From assembly GCA_018136815.1 (NCBI GenBank), contig CM030945.1, positions 1,347,679 to 1,411,678 on the forward strand: a stretch of DNA of 64,000 nucleotides, in the 5' to 3' direction. The number at the start of each line of letters is the position of its first letter. Position 1 is the stretch's first letter. This DNA comes from Isochrysis galbana. Lineage: Eukaryota; Haptophyta; Isochrysidales; Isochrysidaceae. The translations under genes and the position numbers were made by a program. Positions 35,301-47,300 of this stretch are shown here, piece by piece. Under the pieces are notes generated by a model. The model did not search any database. It had not been told where the DNA came from and worked only from the letters and a program-made list of their open reading frames with translations.

Positions 35301-38300
35301 GCACGCGACGCCGAGCCGACGGCATAGATCGTGCTCGACGGCGTACGCCGACCACTGCGCAGCAATAAGACCATGGCCCTGGCCGAGCTCAGGGCACATT
35401 TTCGAGATGAATCCAATCCAATCTGAGAGGCCGCGGCCACCTTGATATAGCACCGGCTTCTGCTTGTTGCCGCGCACGAAGAGCTTCATCGTTGGAATCG
35501 AGCCTTCCCATATGTATCTTGGATCGGTGCGATTCTTGTCCGTGTCGAGCAGCCCAATCTTGACGTCGGGGTTCGACGATAGGATGGCCGCCAGTCGATA
35601 CCAGTCGGGCTTCATCGCCTTCGACGGAGGGCACCAATCGGCAGAAACCAACAAAAAGAAGTGGCACGAGTCGTCCTCAACGACAAGCTCCATGAATGTC
35701 TGGCTCGTCACGATCCATAGCCCGGGGTGATCAGGCTGCGGGTTTGGTTTTGGCGGTTCTTCCGATGGCGGCGGCGGTTGAGAGCAGTAGGCACAAATTT
35801 TGGCGTCAGGGGCATTGCGCAACCCTGGCGGTTCGCAGCCCGAAACAAGGCCCTCGACGGGCTCAAACGGCTTGCATCCTCTTTGGTTCTGGCAACGCCA
35901 CGCGCCATACGCTACGTGTTCCGTCCACACATCGCACGGTGAGAAAAGCCGTGCGCCTACTGAGAGTGCGCGGATCGCCTTATTAACCTTCGCTTTGTCG
36001 CGCTTGTACTCAGCAAAGACTTGCAAACCCGCCGAATGAGGGTGTGCTTGCAGCGAGAAGGGGCCGTCAATCTTGAGCGAGTTTGCAATTGCGCATCGCC
36101 ATTGTTCATCCTTTGCCTGGTCAGCGCCGCCGGTGGTAAGGTCAAGTACGAGCTCGCCATTCAGATAGACTCGAATGAGGTTGGGCAATTCCACAGCCAT
36201 CGTCACTATGTTCCATGTCCCATCGCGCAGTCCTATACTGTGTTCAGGAGGAAAGTGCTGCATGAGCTCCACGCGACACGGCCAGCCACGAACGGAGTCT
36301 AGCTCGAGGCCGAGCATCCCTGTGTGTGACACGCAAAGTCGGCCGAGTTTTACGGCATCAGTCTCGCCGTCACGAAGTAGAGAGAAGAGCGGAAAGCCGT
36401 GCTGCGTCGAGGACGGCAGGCCGCCAAGTCGCACGAAGGCCGTCGCCGACCATGTGTTAAGCCGCTGCTTGGAATACTTGCCAAGCGGACCGTTACCGTC
36501 TATGGGCATCTGGAGCTCCATGTCGCTGAGCTCGACGTGGAGGAAGCCTTCTCCCTCGAGGGTCAACGTGTGCTTGCCTTGGTACTTCCCGTCGGTCTCT
36601 TCCGGCGTGTTGTAACGAGCGGTGCCCGGTAGGATGCGCACCCGCCGTGGTACGTTCTCGCGCTGAAAGTCCCACACTGACTTGCACTCGTTGACATCGT
36701 AGCGCGGGTTTGGACCCCCGCCGCTCTCCAATTCACGCGTTTCATTGCGCATGTCCTCAAGTATCGAGTCTTGCCTGGCCTTGTCCCGCATGCGCCTTTT
36801 ACGCCGTGCGTCGATTGCTACCCGTAGTTGTTCCCTGAGCTCTTGCACCCGCCTTAGTAGAGCGCGCTCCTCCGCAGGGTCGAAAGCCACGTCACTGGCC
36901 ACCAATCCGCTCTTTTTCTCTGTGCCCTCGGGTCGCTTGCTCGAGTCATTTCCCTTGGCGGCAAGCTCGTGCCCTTGCTGCCTGCCGGACGTTGCATCAA
37001 TTTGCACATATCCTTCGCCCATCTGTTGCGACGGCGCGGCGTGAGCAAAGGACACGCCAGCTTCGCTGCGTTCACAGCTTTGGTCGTTGTGAGCGGCCTC
37101 GGCACGCGCCATGATGATCGAGTAGAATTCGCGGTAGTCGAGTTGTAGGTCCCCATCCTGGTCGGCGGTGAACAAGAAGTTTACCACCTCTACGGGCGTC
37201 CACGCTTGTTCCAACATCAGCGTAACGCGCAAGACCTCGTCGGAAGATAGCTTTTCGTCCTTGTTCTTGTCTGCCTCGTCAAAAACGCGGCGCAGGCTTG
37301 TCCGCTTGCGCTCAACAGCCAAGCGGAGGGCCTCAGCCTGGATTCGTTGTTGCAGCATCGTGAACTCGGTTGGCGCATCGCGGAGCGCCATCGCTACCGG
37401 CTTCTCTCCCCACCGGTGTGAGAGCCGCCGCCGGCAACCAGCGAGGCGCGTAAAAAAATCCTGGCGCCGCTCGACGTCGTTAAGCTGAAGCGCCCTTACC
37501 AACACGTCGAGCTGTGCGGGCGTAAAGAATAGCTGGCCGTCAAGGAATCGACAAGTCTGCGTAGCCATAGCCGTCTGAAAGCTCGGCCCTTCCTCGTAGC
37601 GATGTGATGTATCGAGTAGCGCACCGTCTGAGCCGACGTGGCGGAGCGCAAGCCGTGTTGCCGCGCCGTCGATGACGTCAGCTCCTTGCCGTGCGTGCAG
37701 CACGCGTCGAACCGTCTCCGCTTCTGCCAATGAGACGCAGATATAGAAGCGGCCGTCGTCGGCTGCGCGGTGCTCAGGTTTAAGAAGCAGCTGCTCTAGC
37801 TTTAGGTGCGGTAAGTATGTGCCGCCCTGTTGTCGTTGCGCCGGGCATACACCCAAACTCGCGAATTCGCTATATACGTCCAGGTCGGAGACAGCAGTGG
37901 CGAAGGCCTGCGAAAGCACGAGTTTGACGTCGTCGAATGAAAGCAGCGACTGACCCGTCGCCTCGTCCATGTGCTCGCACCCTAGAAGCTTGGGTATGCG
38001 TGCGATGCATGTAGCCATCGCATCGCGCAGGCGCTCAGCAACTGCCACCGAGCCGCACGCAACTTCATCGATCGCAAATGGCCGCGTATGTACTTGTACC
38101 GCTCGGGGCGTCCAATCTAGCATGAGCACCATGTTGCGCAGTCGGCGGTCACCGGCCCACTTGGGGTTGAATAAGTTGGATGACAGTTTTATGTCGCCAT
38201 GTTGGTCGCCTTCATCATTCACGCGCGTTGGGAAGCGCAACGGCTGCCGGTCACGGAGCTTGAATTCATCGGCCGAGTAAAAGGCCGATGGTCCGTCGGA

Positions 38301-41300
38301 AAGGCGCAGGTCCTCGAAATTCCATGGCGTTGGCGCCTCATTCTCCCGCGAGTAGGCCAGCTCGATAAATTTTTCGATCTCGATCTCTTGCTCTTGCTCC
38401 TGCTCTTGCTCCTGCTCTTGCTCTTGCTCCTGCTCCTGCTCTTGCTCTCCGTCGAGGTTCCTGCTAGCGCCACCTGAGATAGTGACAAGCCCCTTCATTT
38501 CTTCTTCAATATCTTGAATGATCATCGCCTGCTGGGGTTGCTCCTCGAAGATGAGCGTGCGCCAGTCGGTGACTCCAGGCGGTAGCCCAAGGTGCTGGTC
38601 TTGGGTGACCGTTGGCGGGTGGCGCAGCCAACGCAAGTGTGGCAAGACGCGCTCACTGACAATCTGAACAACGTCCTTAGACTGGGGCACCTGGTCACAC
38701 ACCTCCAAGCCTAGCGGCTCCTTGAACGTGCTTAGCGCGCGCACCGTGTCCGGTAGCACTGCATCGTCGCGCCCCATCGCGCGGGAGTAGTGCCCAAAGT
38801 CGTCGCCCCCATCCCCGGCGAGAAAGCGAAAGGCAGGTTTGCGCCATACATCGGCGAGATTTTGAAATTGAAGCATTTTGAACTGCATCTTCTCGGAACG
38901 CATCTGTTGCAGTTGCAACCACGCTGCCACACAAATCGAGTATGTAGGTGGTAACTCGCCGTACTCTACACCCTTGACGGGCCTTGGATCAGCGGCCTCA
39001 GGCAACCGGGGTCCCATCTTGTACATATCGGCGATGACGAGCCGTCTAACCTCCGGCGTGACGAGTAGCTCGATCTTCTGCCCCTTACCAATGCCACGCA
39101 TACGGTAGGCGCCCTGCGCGTAGTCACGCCATGTCATATCCTTGCCGAGGGTGAGAGCGGCGCGCGCTCCCTGGTTGTGCTTGATATCCATACCGGTCGT
39201 GTGGATTTGATCGTAGAAGCAGAATCGATGCTCGAGGGCGACAGAGCATTCTTCGAGAGGGAGCACAATCCCCGTCGATCGCATGTACACGCGCTTACGG
39301 TCGGCCATGTCAAGAAATGCGACACCCTCCACGCCTTGCAGAAAGTGCATGCTTGACACCAGGAATTGAGCTACCTGCGAACGGGTGAGTATTGAAGAGG
39401 AGGTACTCATTGGCGCAGCCTTCGGACCAAGACCAAACTTGATTCAGGGCTGAATTAGGAGCAGATACCTGCAGGTTAGTATAGCCTGTAATGAGTGCCC
39501 CGACGTCGACAAGCGCCGCATAGCGGGGCCGACCGTCAGGCTGATGACTCGTGGCAACATGTTGTAGAATAGAAACGGGCGACCAGTCGTCCTTTAGTTG
39601 ATACGACGAAACGATTGACGGAGCCGTGAGCGTATGCATAATGTCGCCCTCCGATGCCGGCTCGAAGGTACACTTACCGAGATCGCGTGGTAGCAGCTCC
39701 GACGGCGTCCCCGAGAAGCCGATCCGTCTGCGAAATAGTATGGAGCCCCCCATGTCCTGACCGCTCGACGAGAGCTTGTGCTCCTGGAAGCGCATGAATG
39801 TTGGTAGCACAAGCTCCTCGAGGTACCTGCCGCCAAGGCGTGTCAGACGGGTCGGCGGCGGCGATACTATAGCGACACGCAAGAGAGAAAACGATGGGGA
39901 TGCTTGAGGCATGAAGTCAGAAAGGCGCAATAATCGCGCTCGCTCTCATCGTGCGCACCAATGAATAAACGATGGTGAAAAACGGAGCAGTTCATAGAGC
40001 GGCCTAATGAGCCGGTCATCGCTGGGATCGAGGAGCTCGAGAGGTAAATGCCGTTTAGAGGCATCAACGTGACGCTCATCGACACCCTTTCCTGAAATTA
40101 CACCACCCATGCCCTCGACCCACTTGCGATGGCGGAGTGCGGATGGTCGTTCGTCAGGCTCACCGCCCTCGAGCGCAAAGTCCTTCATCATTTTGTCGAG
40201 AGCTTCAACAAAGTCCTCGTAGCGCATCCCCTCATAGCGGTATGCAAGCAACGTGAGCCCGATGACGACGTCAGGTTGCGCGAATTCGGAAGCATTCGAA
40301 GGCACGTCTTTAGAGATGAACGGGATCGCCAGCTTCGCTCGAGAGCGGGGCATTAGCGGGTTGGAACGCCGTGCTTGCTTCAAGTCGTCATCGGACATGA
40401 TACCGAAAGAAACGCGGTCAATCTTTTTCAGTGCGTGCGGCAGGTAGATGTGCAGCCAATCATGTGCTAGGTTGATCATTTTTAGGTCGTACCTGCCCAA
40501 TTACGAAGAAGGCAAGGTGTGGTCAAGCACAGGTAGCCACGAGAGAGAAAGCGAGGGGAAATTGCGAGGGGCACGCTAAGGTGGCAGTTACGCGGAATAT
40601 GGCGAGCAATGCGATGCAGTGGAGGCCGACGCGCGCGAGTGTTCATGAGATATGGCCGCGGCGGCACCTGGAAAGCTTCTGAGCCACCTTGCCGAGCGGT
40701 GTCAACGGAAGGGGTCGTTCGATGAGATACTCGAGCAGCTCGGAATCATTGAGTCCAGGCCCCGTTGCGTGCTTCATCTCGCGCTTCATAAGCTCCCTGT
40801 GCTGTTCCATGTGCGCACCCGTCCCCGGCGCGGCCGGCTCCGTTGCACTGCACGCGGAGGGCGCGTCGCCTAACGCCCTACGCATGGAGCTTAGAGCGTT
40901 GTCGATGATGTCTTTATGCGCTGGGTCAAGTCGTTCGTACTCAGGGTTGTGCTCACCCACCTCCAACCAGTGCATGCCAGAGGAGCCCTTGAAGTTGAGT
41001 AGAGCCGCGAACTCGTCGGCACAATGAAAGTGAACGGCCCAGGTCTCAAGCCAAGCGTTATCGGTGTTGCGCGCATCGTCGACGTATCCGCGGTAGACCT
41101 CCCGAGCGTTGAGCTCAGAGAAGAGCTCGTTGCACAATTCTTTGAAGCGTACCCGTTGGTCATCATTGAGGTCGCCCGCCGCCTCATTGAGCTTGGACAT
41201 CACGCGCGTACTCACGCGCTCATTAGGTTTGACCATCCCGCCGGGAATCGCCCAGTGCTCGCCGTCTAAGCCATACGCACCACCATGCCGTTTGATGGCA

Positions 41301-44300
41301 AGCATTTCGAGCACGTGCGCCTCCGGCCTATCCGGGTTATACCGCGTCACGATGGGGTCAGCGCAGTGATTGGGTCCCCACTTGCCAAGTAACCCGCGTC
41401 CAGCCAAGCCGGTGCGCCCGCGCGGATTAAGTGGCCGGCCCTCCTGCCAGCTCCAGCTCGTGCCCATTGCCTCGAGCTCGTACGAGACGCGATCACCTTT
41501 GAACATCTTGAGGTCAACCGTCGGAGGGTCGGCATAGCCGCCCTCCTTTTTCTCGTAGCAATTATTCAGCACTGTGTCGTCGACATAATCGTCCGGAGTA
41601 TAGCCCTCGAAGGCCACTTCCCACGCCACCTTGTCATCCGGCACGGTGGCACGCCTGGGATACTTTGGGTGTTGGGACCGCGCCTGCGTATGGAGCTTAC
41701 TGAGCTTGGGTGTTGCCACGTCTTGCGAACGCAAATAACAGAGCATCCACTTCGCGACGAGCTTCTTAATTTCCTCGTAAAAATCTTCTTGCAGCAAGAC
41801 CATATGCGGCTCACGCTGCAGCGCACGTCCGTCGAAGCCGCGGACCATTTCGGTGACCAAGGACTCCATGAGCGACATCGAGTGCTCAGTAGTGCGCGCG
41901 AGCTGCATGCGTAATGGAATCTCAGTGTTACCAATCTTCATTGCGTCCGCACGTTTGACGGAGCCCCGTGGATAGCTCGAGGCAACTCGAGCTTTCGTGG
42001 CTGCGAAGAGCATAATGTCGAGGATCGCGATTGGCAGCGCCCACCGTTCGCCCTCATCGGTGAAATCGAGTTCCTCCTTGGCCCCGATGGGAAAGTTAAG
42101 CTCCGACTTGAGCGGATGGAGCACCCAGTCCACTTCGTCCATGATGCAGACGCCCTCAAGCATCAGGTGTAGCACTTGACCCCACACCTTCGTCTCGGCT
42201 TGAAGGTCCCGCTTGGCGTGCCGCAGGTCGTGGACATCCACCGAGGCTAACAAATTTTCGACGAACTTGAGCATGAGCGACTTCAACGCGGCTGGCGTCG
42301 TAAGCACCACCGAGCCTACGTCACGCGCTGTCTGCAGCTTGAATTGCGTCACCACATCGCCCGACATAGAGCGTTCGCACTCAAACACAATCACCACCTT
42401 GCGGATGATTGATGCAAACGTCTGCCGTAGAATGCCGCCAGACATGGGCAATAGAGCGGGCGGCACGCACTGCACGACAAGGTAATCGCCCTGCGCAAGC
42501 ATCAAGCATATAAGTGGGGAGACCACCGTCGTCTTGCCCTGTCCCATGATCATTTGCTTCACAAGCGATCCGCCCTTCTTCTTCCACACCCCGCGCCCTT
42601 CAACGGCACGGCAGCAGGCAAGGACGAGGTCCACTTGGCGCGTTCGCAAGAGCATCGAGCGCACAAACTCGAAGACAAGGAAACGCGGGTCGACGCGCAG
42701 ACTGCTAGCTGAGACGTCTAGTGCGTCAACTCTGTCGAACTCCTCGTTCAGCTCAGTGTCCGTTCGCTCTGCATTGAGCTCCGCGAGCAGCTCGTCCTGA
42801 ACACGCTTCTCCGCTTGGGCGACTTGGTACGATCGTGGCGCGGTGAGCTGTGCGAACATTAGGTCGAGGCGCAGTTGCAACGCTTGGGCCTCGGCTACTG
42901 ACACAGAGGCCTCGCCCATAGCCGAAGCTCCATGCGCATACGAAGCACGAGAGTTGTCTCCAGTGCTGATGTTGTCTTTCGAGCCCAGTGTTTGCATGAG
43001 ATAGTCAATCTGCTTAAGCGCCGCCTGGAGCTCATCAAGGGTGCGGTTGATTTGCGTTATGCGGTTAGCGCGCAACATCACTACGGCTAGTAGATTCAGT
43101 AGTACGCCGTGGACTGAAGTTGGGAGCAGGGGGTTGAGGCATGCCAAGTCGGCAGACGATCGCGACGAGAGAAGGCAAGAAGCGAGGTACTCTAGCGAGG
43201 CTGTGGCATCATGCCCAGAGTGGCGCAACAACAAAAAGCGGTACGCGGCCGCAGTATTGGCCTTCAATGACGTATCTCCACTCTTACTCCCGGCACTAAC
43301 GTGGTCCCCACCAGTAGCTTTTTGGTCACCGCCAAGAGTTGTGCCATCGTCTTTAGGGTCGCAAAAGAGCGCATGGAGCGCGGCGACGGCGGCGGCGGCG
43401 GCCTCGTCGGGAGCCGCCAAGTTCGACTGATGGCGTTGCTCGACAAATAGTTTGACTACTGGTATCAGCCGCTGGCGAATCGCCATCCAAGGAAGCGGCC
43501 TCGCGCTACGATCCGAGTACGACACCCAGCCGCCGCCAGGCACAAAAGCGTCATTTGCCGCCTTTTGGACCACGCGTGCACCGACATCGACGAATTCGGC
43601 ATCTTGATTGCGTTGTTGCCAAAGTGCCTCTCGTAGCTTGCGCAATCGGTCAGATGCGGCGGACAATGCTCGACGCACCTCCGCACGAGAGGTGATTGTG
43701 TGCAGCTCGTGCACTCCGACAGCCTCCACGGTCAGCGCGAGAACTGCGCGCTTCGCTTTCGTGCGTGCTTGCGCAAATGTTCGCATGTCATTGCGCAGCC
43801 GGACGAGCGAGCGCTTGGCTAACTTCGACTGCACAACGTCGGGGTGGCTGTCGATGGAACCAAATCTTTTGCTAGCACCCTCGCTAGAAGTATCATCAAA
43901 AGGTAGCGCTTCCGAGTAGCAAGCGTCGCTAGGCTCGTAGCGTGCAAAATCACTCAAGAACCCCAGGGGACGTGAGAGGAGCATGGTAATCTCTCTCTCA
44001 CTTACTAGTAGAGGGCCGATCGAAACAGGCTCTATACCAATCACCGCCGCACGGTAATCAGAGGGCTTGTCAAGGGAGCGCATCGTGCGCTGCGCCAAAC
44101 CCACCACGGGCCGCTTCCATCTTAGTGGAAGGTCCACACCGGAGTCCTTGATCACATGAAGCGGTGCGAGCGCGAGAGCAAGCCACCCTTGTGGCGTCGG
44201 CAGCTTCCGAGAATCGTCCTTCCACCCGGTCGGTGGCTCAATCTCCTTCCCGATTTGCGTTCGACGCATTTTTTGACTCGGGGCTGCTTCGATAATTAGC

Positions 44301-47300
44301 GCTCCACCTTCGATGCGGAAGGTTGGGACGCAGCCCGCGGGGAGAGTGTCCCCAGGCGCTAGCTCGATGGGTGCCTGCACTCCGCACGGCGGCAGCTTCT
44401 CGCCGAGAAGGCAGCTGCGTGGGAGGAAGAAGGGCGTTGGCAACTGTGCAACTCTAGCTAAAGAGCTACGCGGGCGGCAGGGGCAAATAGTGTGGCGAGA
44501 AGCTTGCTGCGGCTTAATTTGCGCTAGGTAAACGGATAGCTCGAAGCGCCTTCACGGCAGCGTGGGGTGCGTACTTGGCTTCATTGAGCGCGTGTAGAAC
44601 ACGAACTGCCTTTGCAAGAAGAAGTGAAAGCGTCGATGATCCGGGCGCCGACATGTTGAAGCTCATCTGGTTCTTAACATCTCCAGCCGACGCATCGAAT
44701 TGCGGCATCACCGAGCAGGCCCACGGGTTGCGCCGTAGGATCGAACAGATGGACTGCAGCAGGCCGTTGTGGTGAAAGTCCGAGTAAAGTTCGCATAGCA
44801 GCGAGGCAAATGTGTGTTGATGACGTGGTTCATTGCGCGCAAATCCAATCGTTTTGGTGCCCGTGAATATTTCGTATAAGAAGAGAAATGAAAGCTTCAC
44901 GTCGTTGCGATGATTGCCCTCCATGCCGCATGCAAACTCATGGCAGATCTCGTGCACGATGCTAGCGAGTGCGGCGACATCGAAGACTGAAGTGCGCACG
45001 TGCTCACAAACGATTCTGGAACTCAGCGTCCCCAATGACTCGGCTGCGCTGCGCGAATAACGTAGCACAAGGTCTTCGCTCTGGCAACCTTCGGCGGCCT
45101 GCACCTGCAATCTCAACTCGCTGTCCTCAGTCTCGAACTCTGCGGCTAAGGCTTCGAGGAGCATGCGACGGTTGTCTAGACGGCGTTGTTCGTCCTTAGG
45201 CATCTCAGCGCGCCGACCCATTGGCTGCCAAGCGTGCTGTTCAATCCATTTTATCATCGCACTCAACTCTTCCTCCGACGCGTACACGGGATCCGCCTTT
45301 GCGCGCAGCGTCATCTTCGCTTTGGCTATAAGCGCTCCCCGGCTATCGTGCGGATTCCGCTTCATAAGCTGCTCAACGAGCTTGAGATTTCGATCGTACT
45401 CGCACACGAGCAAGAGTGCATTGAGTTCATCCGCCTCACTCAGCCGGCAACGCGCAGATATGTGGCCAAGCTTGTGAACATAAGAAGCCTGCTCAAATCG
45501 CACATCCCATGCCATCGGAATGTGCGCATTCTTCAGTGCGATGAATATGCGCTGGCGAATGGCGTGTAGATCAGGCGCTGTCGAGTGGAGTAAAGCACTT
45601 GACGCAGGGGCGAGCAACTTAAATATCTGCTTCTCTTCAGCCGTCATCTTAGCATCTGTGGTAATCGAACCAATGAGAGCAACGGCGCCTTCGTAGTCGC
45701 GCGCAATCAGCCTTAGGACAAGCAAGTATAGGGCAGAGGCAAGCGAGCCTGGTTCAAGGAACAACCCCGATACGTGGACGGGGAAGACAAATGCGCGTGT
45801 GCTTGTGCGCATGCGCCAGCTGACATCGCTGCGCATGAACACAAGTTCAGTGGAAAAAGGCCGGTTTCTAATGTTTGGCCGAACTGGCAATATGTTTGGC
45901 ACCACAACTTGGTACTCGCCATGCTCAGAGCGGAAAATCAAAGCGTGTGGAGCGCCGCGGACGAGCGCTGCCGGCGGGAGCGATGCCTCTGCCTGTTGCA
46001 TGGCGTCCACCAGGTAAAAGCTCGCGTAGTCGAGGGAGTAAACACGCCACTCGCCGCTGGGTAACTGCTCCGTGCGTAGCGTCAACTTCAAGCGCGGAAG
46101 CTCGACTAGATCTGCTACGAGCGGGGCTACCGCTGCCGGCATTGCCGAGTATGGTGCAGCATTGGTGGTGTTCGCAAAGTCGAAGCGCTCAGCCTTGGCC
46201 CATGCGAGTACGTGCGAGAGCGGCTCGGCACGAGAGAGGCAAGCCGCGAGAGCGTGAAGCTGCGTACCCTCCGTAGCCGTTGCAAGAGAGAGCAAAACGT
46301 GGCCATCACTTACCTTCGGCTTGCCGCGCGTCGCCGCCATTGGTAGTCGTCGCACGAGCGCAAAGACGTGAGTGCCCGCGTACAATTGGAGGGACGCGTG
46401 TTCGTCTGGCGGTTTTACAAGCCGCACCTCGAGGATGTGCACGTACGCCTCGAGCTTCTGCGGGTGTAGCCGAAAGCGGCGGGCCTCCGCTTCAATGCGC
46501 CAGCGCTCCGTCTCGTCGCCCGCAGTGTCTTCAGGGACTTTGAAGTTGGCCGGCCGCTGCGGATAGCCGCGGAACACACCCACCTAGAGTGAAAGGTGGG
46601 AGAAGTGGTGGTTCAAATAGTGAGGCAGGAGGTTGGTTGAAGATAGCCCGATGGGGAGACAAAATTTGAGGAATTTGATGGCAGCGGCTCGTCGCAGAGC
46701 TGTGTCAAGCTCGCACGAAGACGTGTCCGGGCTATAGACAAGAGATCGGCGGCTAGTCTGCCTTTTGTTGCTCACCTGTGAGCAATCCTCGTAGAAGTCG
46801 TAGCTCTCGAGCAGCGCTGTCGGCAGCAAGCCCTGTAGAGTGCGTGGCGGCATGTATTGCTCCATCTCTTCCAAACTCGTGTCCTTTCGCCGGCGCTCTT
46901 CTGCCGCGTCAAAACGCGCCTTTGCCGTCTCAAGTTTCCAAATACGACTTTGCATCGCACTCATCTGCTCCTTTAGCCAATGCGCGATGCGGCCCATTTG
47001 CGTACCCATGTGCTGAAGCACGTCAAGCTCGTTGTCATCGCTCGACAAATTGGGTGGGCGATCCAACTTAGGCCCTGCCGGCGCGCCGCTCGCGTGCGAG
47101 AGGTGCGCACCTTGCGGCAGCATGACGGGGAGGCCGTGCGGTGTGGGCACGCGCTGTAGCACAACGACATGGCGGACAGCGCCCCATTCGGCGCTCACCT
47201 CTACAACTGAATAGCTATGGTCTTCGGCGAGCGGGCGCAGACCCACTGAGTTATCAAGAGTCTGGGACAAAAGCTCAGTGCCGCTCGTGTCGCTGAGAGT

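Noticed and set aside
39310..39468. Frame extending exon 8 to 39310
   Set aside because: The GT-AG intron 39468-39375 restores TNLQVAQFLVSSMHF, which fits the family; the extension does not.
39827..39958. Coding sequence continuing from the short frame that opens at 39930
   Set aside because: Splicing gt (39958) to ag (39827) joins SFIHW to YLEELVLPTFM, the expected DUF3645 order, so this stretch is intron.
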